Notes: generated from the sequence alone by a model not told the origin. A stretch of DNA of 64,000 nucleotides from Caprella mutica (GCA_947561585.1 CANNZV010001151.1:1-64000); one strand, 5' to 3'. Positions 35,120 through 45,807 are shown, counted from the first letter of the stretch. A program made the numbers and translations.

Positions 35120-36485
35120 GTGACCGGTATATTCCACCCTGGTATATTTCACCCCGGTATATTCCTACCCGGTAAATTCCACCCCGGTATATTTCACCCC
35201 GGTATATTCCACCCTAGGTATATTCCACCCCGGTAAATTCCACCCCGGTATATTCCACCCTGGTATATTTCACCCCGGTATATTCCACCCTGGTATATTT
35301 CACCCCGGTATATTCCTACCCGGTAAATTCCACCCCGGTATATTTCACCCCGGTATATTCCACCCTAGGTATATTCCACCCCGGTAAATTCCACCCCGGT
35401 ATATTCCACCCTGGTATATTTCACCCCGGTATATTCCACCCTGGTATATTTCACCCCGGTATATTCCTACCCGGTAAATTCCACCCCGGTATATTTCACC
35501 CCGGTATATTCCACCTTAGGTATATTCCACCCCGGTAAATTCCACCCCACTTTACTGGATAGGTTTGATTAGTTAATAATATTAGTCATTTATTAATATT
35601 ATATATAATACTAGGTAACTTGCATTTGCACTGCATCAAATTAAAACTTTTGCTGGTTAATCACAAGCTGTAAATTTTCACTACACATGTAACAGAACAG
35701 CAGAAAGAAAGGTTGTGTGAACGCTCTTTATCAGTTGAGGTATTTAGATTTTCAATCTCAAGCTGATTTTCTTCCCTATCGCCAACACGACAGCGATATT
35801 AACTGTGAGATGCGGTCATATAGTACTTCTTGTTATATTTATTTCATTTTGAATTTGATATTTTAACTTCTTGTAAAAGTGGTGGTTTTGACCGAAAGCT
35901 TTTTTTACGATTTTTTTTGGCCAGGAGGTGAGGATTATTGTACTGGGTTTTAATACTGGGAGATTATTGCCTTTTAACATTGAGAGATTTTGACCACGGA
36001 TAATTTGGTCCTAGAATCCAAAACAGCAACTTAGAAGCAAAGAGCGAAAACATTGATTCGGTTCTCTCTGCCAGTCGACCCCTTCCACACCTTATACAAC
36101 CATTGTTGTAAGAGCACATATGCAGTTTCATGTTAAAAAGAAATTAATATTAACTTGTTCAACATGTAAACTTTGAAATAAACTACCATATTAGGAATAT
36201 TTGTAATTCTATTAGGATAAAATTTAATTGACTTGAGCTAACTCTAAATATTGTCCAAATGTCTCAGGATATCGTTTGAGTTATTTTTTCATCAGTACGA
36301 ATTATTTAACTAATGGCAATCTAAAAATAAAATTTTTGGATCTTTATTGTCACCCAAATGAGCATTGTCACAGGGGTGGAATTTACCGGGGTGGAATTTA
36401 CCGGGGTGGAATATACCTGGGGTGGAATATACCTTGGGTGGAATATACCGGGGTGGAATTTACCGGGGTGGAATATACAAAGAAC
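35120..36485 (+). mobile_element. Foldback element FB1, copy 2
   Basis: The left terminus (35127-35550) is an array of 15-bp GGTATATTCCACCCC / GGTAAATTCCACCCC units. The right terminus (36375-36480) has the same units inverted (GGGGTGGAATTTACC, GGGGTGGAATATACC). The interior of about 820 bp matches copy 1 at 17945-18990 in reverse complement, with many small differences, so the copies are old. The left arm is four times longer than the right, suggesting later array growth. No transposase was seen. Confidence 0.82.
35127..35550. repeat. 15-bp array with about 150-bp higher-order period
   Basis: The rare variant ATTCCTACCCGG recurs at about 35162, 35312 and 35463, followed each time by the same order of TTTCACC, CCCTAGG and AAATTCC variants. 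Three successive ten-unit blocks were therefore amplified as a whole. The array forms the left arm of FB1 copy 2. Confidence 0.9.
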
Positions 36486-36719
36486 CGATAAAATCACGAT
36501 ATGTCTTGTAGCAGACTCTAATTGTCATTAACTGTAATACAGCATTATTAATATAGGGTGTATATTGCGTTTCAAATTCTCAATAAATATTATTTTGGCT
36601 AGCTATATAGCTTTGTTACTAATATAAAATATATATCCCAAAAATTAATTTTATCCTCGTATTGGTTTGGCAGAGCATGTAAGTTTATTCCCTCCCTATA
36701 ATAAAGAGCATCGTGTTTT
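36486..36719. other. Spacer between FB1 and Penelope-like remnant
   Basis: AT-rich and non-coding; TATAGGGTGTATATTG at about 36554 looks like a mariner-type end, but no partner was found. Confidence 0.4.
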
Positions 36720-37445
36720 TATACATAAAAACACTTATTTAGAAAACTTGAGAAATCCTTACTAAAAATAGTCGAAAGAAAAGCTCATCGTCTCTTCATT
36801 CCTCTAAACTACTTATCAACTCGGACAACAGTTCATTCATCAACCTACTAGATAGTTCCATTTTTTATTTATAATTCTTTAATTTTGTCCCCTGTAATTC
36901 CATTAAGCTGTTTCATTAAAAACTTTCTATAATCTCATCAATTCATTTTCACTAACTATTAATTCTTTGCTCCTTTTTAATTTCATTCTAATTCAGTATA
37001 CAATGTTATGTTTTTCATATCAACTTTTAGTCCTTTGTACAAGTTAGTAATTTTCTTTTTTTGCTTTTTTAAATTATTAATTGTTCGTTTTAAATCCTCC
37101 CTAAAAAATACGTTACTAAATTAATACCTGAAATCATACCTTTAATCTAATTCTTCAAATTTATATATTTTTCCTTTAATTTTCAGGGTTTATGATTTAT
37201 TATTTTAGCCTGAAGATGAGAAGTGTATTTTTCTCGAAACGTCGCGATTATTCAATATTTATTTATAATATTTTTTAACTAAGTCAATAAAGAAGTTTTT
37301 AACCAAGTGGCTATCAAACTGCATCCTCAAACTAATTACTGAACAAGAAAAACATTCATTTAGAAAACTTGAGAAATCCTTACTAAAAATAGTCGAAACA
37401 AAAGCTCATCGTCTCTTCAATGAAACCTGCCTTAATAACAATTTG
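36720..37445 (+). mobile_element. Penelope-like retroelement remnant with repeated leader
   Basis: An about 75-bp segment at 36735-36805 recurs directly at 37358-37430 (AAACTTGAGAAATCCTTACT, AAAATAGTCGAAA, AAAAGCTCATCGTCTCTTCA). The second copy reads in frame as FRKLEKSLLKIVETKAHRLF followed by NETCLNNNLLPNYTN. This resembles the N-terminal region of Penelope-like and related retroelement proteins (basic coiled stretch, then FL..C....L.P). A hammerhead-like motif lies 110 bases before the second copy. Direct repetition of the leader every about 620 bp fits the tandem pseudo-LTR layout of these elements. No RT or endonuclease domain is left. Confidence 0.55.
37202..37250 (+). ncRNA. Hammerhead-ribozyme-like motif
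   Basis: CTGAAGA (37210-37216) fits the CUGANGA core. GAGAA (37218-37222) pairs perfectly with TTCTC (37231-37235) as stem II. GAAA follows at 37236-37239, then C-G-T-C (37240-37243), allowing a two-base stem III and cleavage after the C. Flanking AGC and GCG give a short stem I with one mismatch. One extra T (37217) sits between the core A9 and stem II, so catalysis is uncertain. Minimal hammerheads with this GAAACGUC ending are known from Penelope-like elements. Confidence 0.5.
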
Positions 37446-37870
37446 TTGCCCAACTACACAAATATATATATATAAATCCATCACGCTCTAGAATTTTCCG
37501 AAAACTCAAAATTTTCCAAAAACTCAAATTTTCCGAAAACTCAATTTTTTTGAAAACTCATTGAATCAAAATTCAATTTCCATTAAAAAACCGTCATTAG
37601 AACTCTAGTTTATAATAAAACTTAGAGAAAAAGCATGTTTATTTGTCCTCCCCGTTAAATGTCCTTTGAGTCCTTTGTAAATGTGGAGATAAAATTTGTG
37701 ATAAAATGATAGTATTTTATGGCTATGTTCTGCCACTAGAATATTACAGAGTGTGATTATTACTTACGTAAAACCTTTATCAGAGCAAATAATATAACAA
37801 AATATCTAACTTCTAAATCTAATAGGATATAAATCACTGACGCTTACCAATATAATTTGCCATGTTAAGT
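37446..37870. other. Intergenic, short ACTCAAAATTTTCC-type repeats only
   Basis: A short run of AACTCAAAATTTTCCGAA-like units (about four, 37500-37560) is the only structure seen. No coding signal. Confidence 0.5.
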
Positions 37871-37871
37871 C

Positions 37872-38035
37872 GTTAGAAATATTTACCGAACGGAGGCACA
37901 AAATGTATAGTTAGGTTCAGTCCTTTATCTATACTGAACAATACAAAAAAAACACAGTTACTGAATATCAGTATATTTGATGTTATTATCCATTCTCATG
38001 CCTCCATTCGGTGCCATTCGGTAAATAGTCCTAGG
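37872..38035. mobile_element. CCGAATGG-type MITE, partial copy
   Basis: The left part is diverged (ATATTTACCGAACGGAGG at about 37880). The right end CATTCGGTGCCATTCGGTAA is intact and is fused through CCTAGG to the next copy. It is the first member of a three-copy tandem run. Confidence 0.6.
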
Positions 38036-38361
38036 ACTATTTACCGAATGACACCGAATGGACGCTTATATTTTAACCGAATGAAGCGGGTAAGATTACC
38101 GTTTAAAGGGGAGGAGGTAAAATCAAACAATTGGTGATAATATTATGTATTTTAACGGGATCACTTTATTTAATAATGTAATGATGCATACTTTGTTCAT
38201 ATAAACAATGCTTATTAAAGAATTAATTTATTTTGTCAAAGCTCCATACGGCTAGAAATAGCTCATCTTTTCAAATAATTAACGATATATTCCCTGTGTT
38301 CGTTGGTATTCCTCTTTCGGTTAAAACAAGCCTCCATTCGGTAAATAGTCCTAGGACTATT
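38036..38361. mobile_element. CCGAATGG-type MITE, copy B
   Basis: Complete element from ACTATTTACCGAATGACACC to CCTCCATTCGGTAAATAGT, with the same interior as copy A. CCTAGG lies on each side (about 38030-38035 and 38352-38357), so its ends are shared with both neighbours. Confidence 0.78.
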
Positions 38362-38390
38362 TACCGAATGGCATCGTATGAAGGCTTATA

Positions 38391-39490
38391 CAGGGGATCC
38401 GAAAAATTGATCGAAAGCAATTGACCGAAAACAATTGATCGAAAGCAATTGATCGAATGGAAAATTGATCGAATGGAAAATTGATCGAATGGAAAATTGA
38501 TCGAAAGGAAAATTGGTCGAATGGAAAATTGATCGAAAGGAAAATTGATCGAAAGGAAAATTAGTCGAAAGGAAAATTAGTCGAATGGAAAATTGATCGA
38601 AAGGAAATTGGTCGAATGGTAAATTGATCGAAAGAAAAATTGATCGCACAACAATTGATCGAATGGAGAATTGACCGAAACAAAATTGATCGAAAATGAT
38701 ATTGGATCTATTTACACTAATTGACAATGATAACTAATAGCATGGATTACCAGGGAAACTTACTTGCAATATATTACAGCTAGTAGATCTTGTTACCATG
38801 ATTTATATATAATAATAATAATTTATACAATAATAATATATAATAATAATTTATGTATAACATTTCTTCAATCAACTGTTTTTCTATAATAGAGAATTAT
38901 ATGCTTTGAAATATATTATAATTTGAAGAACTTTAAGTTTTCTTAGTTCTAGAATCTAGATAACTTGTGAAATGAAAGTTAAATAATTAATTAATTTAGT
39001 ATAGGTTTAACGTCTGTTTCGGAACAAAAAGCCATGTCACTGACGGCAAAGGGTAAAGATAGGAAGAAGCAGATCGAAAGGAAAATGGATTCATGAACAA
39101 AGTCACTTAACACCGTCGGTTTTAAGTGAGTACTTCGTGAGTGCATTCACTTACCAATGAATGTAACAAAAAGGGAATCTAAGCACCGGTTACTGCACTC
39201 ACAGATGGAAGAAAAAAATGAAGCTGATCTATTCGATCAATTGTTGTGCGATCAATTTTCCTTTCGATCAATTTTCCATTCGACTAATTTTCCTTTCGAC
39301 CAATTTTCCTTTCGATCAATTTTCCATTCGACCAATTTTCTTTTCGACCAATTTTCTTTTCGACCAATTTTCTTTTCGACCAATTTTCCTTTCGATCAAT
39401 TTTCCTTTCGATCAATTTTCCATTCGACCAATTGCTTCCGATAAATTGTTTTCGGTCAATTGCTTTCGATCAATTTTCCTAGACCCCTTA
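38391..39490. mobile_element. Foldback element FB2
   Basis: The left arm (38396-38695) has about 18 units of GATCGAAAGGAAAATT / GATCGAATGGAAAATT. The right arm (39229-39480) has the inverted units (CCTTTCGATCAATTTT, CCATTCGACCAATTTT). The extreme ends also pair (AGGGGATCCGAAAAATTG with CAATTTTCCTAGACCCCT). The 530-bp interior contains an inverted partial copy of repeat family A at about 39005-39225 (GTCACTGACGGCAAAGG, AGCACCGGTTACTGCACTCA). No coding capacity. Open frames of RSIFHSTNFPFDQF type are arm artefacts. Confidence 0.85.
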
Positions 39491-39492
39491 TA

Positions 39493-40675
39493 CAGGGTGG
39501 CGCAAAAAAAAAGGAAACTCATTTTCAAACTAGTTTATTTTACAAACTATTAAAGCTAGAAATTTTCTAAAAAGATAGCTTTATTCCTTTACTTTTTCTG
39601 CATCTATCTTGAAAATCTGTTAAAGTTAAGACAAAATTAAACATCCAGCAGCGAATTAAAATAAGGTCATAAAAAATGGCTTGCGCGAGTACGAAATATA
39701 CGAAGAAAATTACAATTTCATATGGATGTAAAAACATTAAATTATATTATTTTCTGTAACAAGTAAAAGACAATAATTAAAACCTTAATTATCATTCGAG
39801 AATTGATATAAAATTGATATCTTTAATAAAATCTGTTCGCCGTAAATTTGTATCTCCCATTCGAAACCCTCAAAATGCTGCTTTCAAAAGAAGAACAGTT
39901 TTTGTTGTGACAAGTAACTTAAACACTGAAAGCTTTAAACAGATTCAATTTCATTTTGAAAATAGCTTTCAGGAAATATTTTCACTGACTATAAAACCAT
40001 ATAGCCTTACATTATTATTAATAAGTTCAAAACTGAAGAAACCACCTTATTTTGAACAAAAAACGACTTTAGGTCGCAGAAGAACAGAACGAACACATGG
40101 AAACATTAATCTTATTCATGAACAATTTATTGAGAATTCAAAAATATCAATCAGAAGGAATGAATTAGACATCCCTAAAGACACATTTTACCGAATTGTT
40201 AAACACGATGTGAAGTATCATCCTTTCAAGAAGCATGCAAAGCTCGAACTCTTAGAACTAATTTACCGCAGTCTAAATTTTTCAAGATTGTTTCTGCAAA
40301 GAAATGATCATTTTGGAGAAGACATCGTGATTGGTGATTTAGAAGTATTTCCATGAATGAAAGAGTCAATAAACAAAACGTTAATTGAAAGAAAAATGGC
40401 ATTTTTAAATTTTACTACTTCTACCACATGGAAATAAATTATACCTATTCTGAAGTCTTTTTGTGTTTTTCGTCCTCGCACAAGCCCTTTTTATTAATAT
40501 TTCATTCAATTCGCTGCAGGATGTTTAATTTTAGTCGTAATTAGTTTAACAGATTTTCATGAAAGATGCAGAAAAATGATATGAAAAATATATGTTTTTA
40601 GAAAAATCCTAACTTTGAAAGTTTGTAAAACAAACTAATTTGAAATTGAGTTTCCTTCTTTTTTCCGTCACCCTG
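39493..40675 (+). mobile_element. Tc1/mariner-superfamily element, internally deleted
   Basis: The terminal repeats CAGGGTGGCGCAAAAAAAAA and TTTTTTCCGTCACCCTG are inverted, and TA flanks both ends (39491-39492, 40676-40677). The outer about 50 bases pair further (AAACTCATTTTCAAACTAGT with AACTAATTTGAAATTGAGTT). It carries one reduced transposase frame. It inserted at the right end of FB2, within the split MITE. Confidence 0.88.
39814..40356 (+). pseudogene. Truncated mariner-like transposase, 180 codons
   Basis: Residues 87-150 resemble the N-terminal paired helix-turn-helix region of mariner-like transposases with CAGGGTG ends: RRRTERTHGNINLIHEQFIE, ISIRRNELDIPKDTFYRIVK, HPFKKHAKLELLEL (compare RTPENIE.VR.., SIRRLS.ELGIS..T.HRIL, ..YK.Q..Q.L). 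The DDE catalytic core that should follow is absent; after residue 150 the sequence ends in about 30 unrelated residues. The open frame is intact, and a DNA-binding protein could in theory be made. More probably it is a fossil of an internally deleted copy. Confidence 0.65.
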
Positions 40676-40955
40676 TATTTTAACCGAACTGATTGAATAG
40701 GAGGGGTTAAAATCAAACAATTGGTAATATGTATTTTAATGGAACCAGTATATTTAATTCTGTAATGATACATATACTTTGTTCATGAAAAACAATGCTT
40801 ATTGAAGAATTATTTGATTCAATTTTGACAAAGCGCCATCAGGTTATGTATAGATCATCTTTAAAAATGATTATCGTTATTTTCACCGTATTCATATTCC
40901 TCTATCAGTTAAAATAATTACCTCCATACGGTGCCATTCGGTAAATAGTCCCACC

Positions 40956-41615
40956 CGTGAATAAACATTTGAACCGTTTTGATTCGTATGACCCAAATTT
41001 GTGCAAAATGTCATGCCCTCAGTGGTTAGGTTCAAGTGGTGCCCACCGGTTCCTAATAATATTACCTTCGGAATTCCTGTTTGAGGCACTAAGCCCCGCC
41101 CACTGCAAGCCAAAAAAGCCTTTATTGCGTGAGCGGCACTAGTGAGGAACACAATCCCGCCATATCAAACATGTCTTGATTTTTGACTCATGAGCAGCAG
41201 TGATGAAGAACGGTGATGTTCATTATAGATCTTGTATAATGTCAACAGTGATGAATCATTATCAAACGTTATTTTCATCAGGAAAAAAGTTTTAATCAAT
41301 TTTCAATAATTAATTTGAAACTGTGGAAAATGTACGTATTAGCTATATATTAAAGAAAGGGGGGAGAGAGGCCCGCTATTATGATAGTTAAACATTAATT
41401 ATTTAATGATATAAAAGCTTCCAGCTGAAAATACTGTATTTTCAGAGAAAATAAGTTTTTTTTTTGTTAAACGTTGGTTGAACGTCTGCATTGGCATTGT
41501 ACGTGTAAAAGCGCGCCAGTAATCACTCACGCTCATTGCTTGTATGGCCGGGGCCTAAAATTACTCACAGAGAATGAATGTGGAGAAAAGAGTGTACGTG
41601 TAAAAGGGCCTTAAG
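40956..41615. other. Intergenic; possible small MITE at 41495-41610
   Basis: Mostly featureless. TACGTGTAAAAGCGCGCC at about 41499 and GTACGTGTAAAAGGGCC at about 41596 are direct, not inverted, repeats around a 90-bp core, so the element type is unclear. Confidence 0.4.
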
Positions 41616-41616
41616 T

Positions 41617-43185
41617 GTATTAATTATTGGGAATAGTTTAAAGGGAGCACTACGTATGTTATATAGAGAGCTACAATCCAATTGAATAGAAATAATTCCT
41701 ACATTTCTTTACGTATTATAAAACAGGAATATAAGAAAATGAATTTCCAAATTTGAAACGATTTTTTTAAAACTACGTATCTGTTTTCGCACTTCTGGTC
41801 GAAGTATAAATTCAGATATCGTTTGGAAACGGACATGGCGACTTCAAGATGATGCTGTTAAAACCATGTATCGGTTTTCGTGTTTCTACTCGAAGTGTAA
41901 ATTCAGATATCATTTAGAAACAGACATTTCGATATCTACTGTGAGTCGAAATGGTTGCTAAGTCGATAACCACCGTTAATTAGCGCTACGAATTCGACAG
42001 CAAACGAACATCGAATCGACATTCATATGTTTGTTGGGTATTTGGTTTAATATATTTATTTATTATTCGTTTAAAGGTTTAAATTTGGATAATCTTATTA
42101 TAGAAACGTTTATATACTTTTAGAAACAATTAATATCTTAAAAGAAGGCCAAAAACACATTGTTTGTTTAAAAATCTAAATTTGAAATCAAAACAAAGAG
42201 TGTACAATCTTCTTTCTCAGCTTCAGTTTGGAGATTCGCTCGATTGTTGCTCACAGAGTATTAAAAAACTTTAAAAGTAAATGACAAAATATATGCTGAA
42301 CCGAATTGTATGCAGTTTGCGTAATAATGATCATAGACCTTAGTTCTATAATATTATGTTATAAACTCATTTTTTTCCCGGAGCCTGGAGAGGACCTTTA
42401 ATTGAGGATATTAAATTCGTTATTTGGTGTGATTAAAGTTGGGAGAGATCGTTTGCACCTACTTTCTCTGATATTCTGGTGATAACTGCCATATAGAACC
42501 GGTAGACCATATAATAAATATACTGGTACTACATCAAAAAATCACTGGATTGGTTACCCAATGTTTTCCTTGCCAGTGCTGTTTGGCAACCGTTGGCTCA
42601 ATGTAATTTTCATTGCATTGGCCCAGTGTGTAATAGCATTGGCGTGCCAATGCCCGATCTTGCCTTTACTTTGGCAACGTTTATCGACGTTGGCCCGATA
42701 GTGCAATGTTATCAGGGTTACTGTGATATGTGGAGAAAGAGGACCGGAAGACATCAAAACGAACATATGAATGTCGATTCGATACCGTTTGCTGTCGAAT
42801 TCGTAACGCTAACGGTGGGTATCGACTTAGCAACCATTTCGACTCATAGCAGATATCGGAATGTCTGTTTCTAAATGATATCTGAATTTACACTTCGAGT
42901 AGAAACACGAAAACCGATACATTGTTTTCACAGCATCATCTTGACGTCGGCATGTCTGTTTCCAAACTATACCTGAATTTATACTTCGACCAGAAGTGGG
43001 AAAACAAATACGTAGTTTTAAAAAAATCGTTTCAAATTTGGAAATTCATTTTCTTATCTTCCTGTTTTATAATACGTATAAAAATGTAAGAATTATTTTT
43101 ATTCAATTGGATTGTACCTTTCTATATAACGTACGTAGTACTCCCTTTAAACTATACCCAATAATTAATACATTTATAGGGGACT
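41617..43185. mobile_element. Element with about 410-bp inverted arms
   Basis: 41623-42035 and 42765-43178 are inverted copies at high but imperfect identity. Examples: GTGTATTAATTATTGGGAA against CCCAATAATTAATACATTT, TGGTCGAAGTATAAATTCAG against CTGAATTTATACTTCGACCA, ACGAATTCGACAGCAAACG against CGTTTGCTGTCGAATTCG. The spacer of 730 bp has no coding frame. Superfamily not identified. Confidence 0.75.
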
Positions 43186-43338
43186 ACGGCAGTTGTAAAG
43201 GTACGATCGGGCATTGGCACGCTATTGCGATTGTACAATTGATCAACGTAAAGTAAGCGATATTGGAACATCGGTTGTTGAACAGTGTTATCCAGTACCG
43301 TGAAAATGAAATGGATAACCAATCAAGTGATTTTTCGA
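42535..43338. mobile_element. Second inverted pair, interlocked with the first
   Basis: 42535-42680 (AAAAATCACTGGATTGGTTA, GGCGTGCCAATGCCCGATC) and 43190-43338 (GATCGGGCATTGGCACGC, AACCAATCAAGTGATTTTT) are inverted copies of about 145 bp. The right arm of the 41617-43185 element lies between them while its left arm lies outside, so the two pairs interlock rather than nest. Confidence 0.7.
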
Positions 43339-43389
43339 TGGCCAGTGCATTTATTGTTATGAATCTATTCTAAACTGCTTATTGTAAAT

Positions 43390-43872
43390 AAGCCCTGAGG
43401 GGTTCCTGAAGCTGTCTTTGGTGAATAGAAGAGAAGTGGGGTGGCGTCCCATTGGACCCAAACTGTTGTAATTTGGATATTGTATTGTCTATTTTATATT
43501 TACCATGTGTATAGTGTTTTTAATTCTCCATGCAGTTTTAGAGGATAGCGCTAGGTTTATGCTTCACAATTACGTACGAGTTCTTAGATTTTGTGTTAGG
43601 TAGGCTCGTAGACTTCATTTACTATTACCTCTTCATTTCTCTCTTCCATCCTTGAGTGCAGCCACCGGTGCTTGTGACCATTTTTGTCACATTCCTCGGT
43701 AAGTGACAGCATTCACGGAGTAGCTTTTCAGCATTCATGAGCGTCGTGACTTCGTCATGGAGCCACTTTCCTTTCTCACTGCTTCTTCCAGTCCCTTGTA
43801 TTTCATTTATTTTTGACGTCAGCGACATGGCCTTTGGTTCCGAAGCAGACGTTAAACCTCTACTAAACGTAA
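43390..43872 (+). mobile_element. Dispersed repeat family A, copy 3 (longest)
   Basis: It matches copy 1 from GGTTCCTGAAGCTGTCTTTG (43400) to CACATTCCTCGG, then continues to GTCAGCGACATGGCCTTTGG and AGCAGACGTTAAACCTCTAC. The last part is shared with the copy at 60785-61100 and with the FB2 interior. The minus strand is open for 67 codons (43625-43828), but this is not conserved between copies. Confidence 0.72.
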
Positions 43873-44500
43873 ATAATTAAAAGTTGATGGGCTATTTAAC
43901 ATGTTTCATTTTAGAGTAAATTCTGTGTTATCAGAAGGTTCCATATTTTCGAAAATGTAAGAAATAAATATAATAATTATCATTATTCAATTCTTACCTA
44001 AATTGGTATCCATGATACCAGTACGTAAAATACAAGTTTAGAAATAAAAATCATTGCATAAATAATTTTTCCACATAAAATTAGGAGCCCCATATCCGAT
44101 AACTTGAGCTTTCACCTAGTGCCAAAAGCTGTGCAAATGAGACGATTAAAATTCAGTGATTCACATTATAAATAATTAAACTTAAAGTGGTAATCTGACT
44201 CAATAAATCTATATTTAATCATTATTTAACTTTTACTTCAATTGGTTTCATACCTTCAGCTATTTTGTTACTAATTAAATAGTAGTTAAATAATAATTAT
44301 TATAAGACAATTCTAGAAAGAAACTGACTTCTTCTAGCTTAGATAGATTATTATATTTTTAAATGCTCCAGAGGTTTTTGGTATAGTTATTATTAGTTTC
44401 CGTTAATTAGTGAAAACTAATTTTGTCTGTATAAATTTTGTCTGTATAAATTTTGTTAGGTCAGTCAGTCAGTCAGTCAGTCAGGGTTTTCTTGAATGTG
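43873..44500. other. Intergenic, no gene seen
   Basis: AT-rich; at 44461-44483 there is a run of five to six GTCA units (CAGTCAGTCAGTCAGTCAG). Confidence 0.5.
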
Positions 44501-44777
44501 CCTTTCCATCGGCTTCATCTGCATCACTCATCCTCTTCATCTGCCTCAGTCATCTCTTCTTCTCTCAATTTGTCTTCTCTTCCTCCACATCTTCATCATC
44601 ACTTCGCTTTTCTCTCTTCTCCCCTCCTCTCCGAACAGAAACTCTCCCAACACAGTCTGTCTCTGCTCCACCCTTGGTCTCTGCAGCTCCAGGTACTGGA
44701 GCTCATTCTGGGTACTCATTCTGAATCTGAATGAGTAACTTAACGGGAAGGAAATGCGAACGCCAGGTGAGACTCAC
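44500..44777 (+). other. CT-rich tract with exon-like end
   Basis: 44505-44640 is strongly pyrimidine-rich and ends CTCTCCGAACAG, a good acceptor. It is followed by non-repetitive sequence to CGCCAG|GTGAGACTC at about 44777, a good donor. Three + frames are open to about 44740. The most protein-like reads LPTQSVSAPPLVSAAPGTG and then stops. This could be a non-coding 5' exon of MED29, whose first coding exon needs an upstream partner, or simply low-complexity DNA. Confidence 0.3.
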
Positions 44778-45807
44778 AGGAGGTTTCTCCCGTGAGTCAC
44801 GTTTTTTAAAATATATCTATCTTTATTAGGATTTTCGGTAATTTGACATCAACATTAGGTTAAAAAAGCCATTTTAAGACGTTTTTCAAGAATATCATTT
44901 GTTGTGAAAACTCTTCGTTTTCGAGATATAGCACAATTAATTTTCCGATAGGTTAGGTTTTATGACCGTTTTGTTTGGGGGTTTGGAAAGGTACATCTGC
45001 CGTTTATTTCAAATATAACATCACAAATACGTATATCGGGGCGGCACTCATGAAGTGTGCAGTACTGCCAGTACAACAAACAAGCGGATACAACAAACTA
45101 CATTAACAGTTTCATGTCACAAAAAATCTAAAAGATTTATGTATCTTGAAGTTTTCATCTTGATATTATACCATTAGAATACACTAATCACACTCAAAAT
45201 AATTAGATGAGTAATCTATTCATTTGCCAGTCTGTATTTGGTGCACAATATTCCACTGACTTTTTCAAAAAGCTGAAAAAATCCACCAAGAATTTCCAGT
45301 AATTTTGTTGATCCACCAACATTTTCCCAATTTTTCCACCTAAAATTAATGGTAACATAGGAATAAATAGCTATAAATCTACCGACTTTGCCAGAATATT
45401 ATTTTCAAAGGGGAAAAATTCCACCGACATGTCGGTGGAATTTACCACGAAAATACAGACTGGTTCATTTGAATAAATATCAAGTGTTGATTTATGTATC
45501 TTGAAGTGTGCATTTTAATATTATACCATGAGAATACTATTAGAATATGCCAATCATACTCAAATAATATAAATGTGACCCACAGCCCACAGGTGACGAC
45601 CACGTACGGTTCACATTAACTAGTCTAAAAATACATTAAATGTATTACTTTTATTGAGCAATAGGAAGTAAATGATATTCGTGAACACGAATATGTAAAC
45701 AAAATTGCAAAAAGTTAATTACAACTTTGTTTACTCAAAGAAATGTGAACCACAGGGCACAGGAGAAACCTCCTGTGAGTCTCACGTGGCGTTCGCACTT
45801 TGTCCCC
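44755..45807. mobile_element. Element or repeat pair with CGAACGCCA inverted ends
   Basis: 44761-44800 (CGAACGCCAGGTGAGACTCA, CAGGAGGTTTCTCCCGTGAG) pairs with 45760-45800 (CAGGAGAAACCTCCTGTGAG, TCTCACGTGGCGTTCG). Each end is itself partly palindromic (GGAGGTTTCTCC). This could be two small MITEs in opposite orientation or one about 1-kb element. The MITE at 45227-45463 lies inside. Confidence 0.5.
45227..45463 (+). mobile_element. CCAGTCTGTATTT MITE, copy A, with 8-bp target duplication
   Basis: The 237-bp element runs from CCAGTCTGTATTT to AAATACAGACTGG between perfect TTCATTTG duplications (45219-45226 and 45464-45471). An 8-bp duplication fits hAT-type integration. The inside has repeated TCCACC(G/A)AC motifs and the palindrome CCGACATGTCGG. 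Non-coding. Confidence 0.88.

Larger units (their letters stand above)
38358..40955. mobile_element. CCGAATGG-type MITE, copy C, split by two insertions
   Basis: Its left end is 38358-38390 (ACTATTTACCGAATGGCATC, GAAGGCTTATA). Its remainder is 40678-40955 (TTTTAACCGAACTG through GTGCCATTCGGTAAATAGTC). Between them lie FB2 and a mariner-like element. Joined across the gap it matches copies A and B, which fixes the order of insertion. Confidence 0.78.

Noticed and set aside
38386..39553. Frames rich in RSIFHSTNFPFDQF on both strands
   Set aside because: They lie in the FB2 arms and mirror each other; they are translations of the 16-bp subrepeat.
44410..44738. Three overlapping Ser/Leu-rich + frames as a secreted protein
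   Set aside because: The tract is pyrimidine-rich low-complexity DNA open in all three frames, which is expected by composition. Only a possible exon end is noted.
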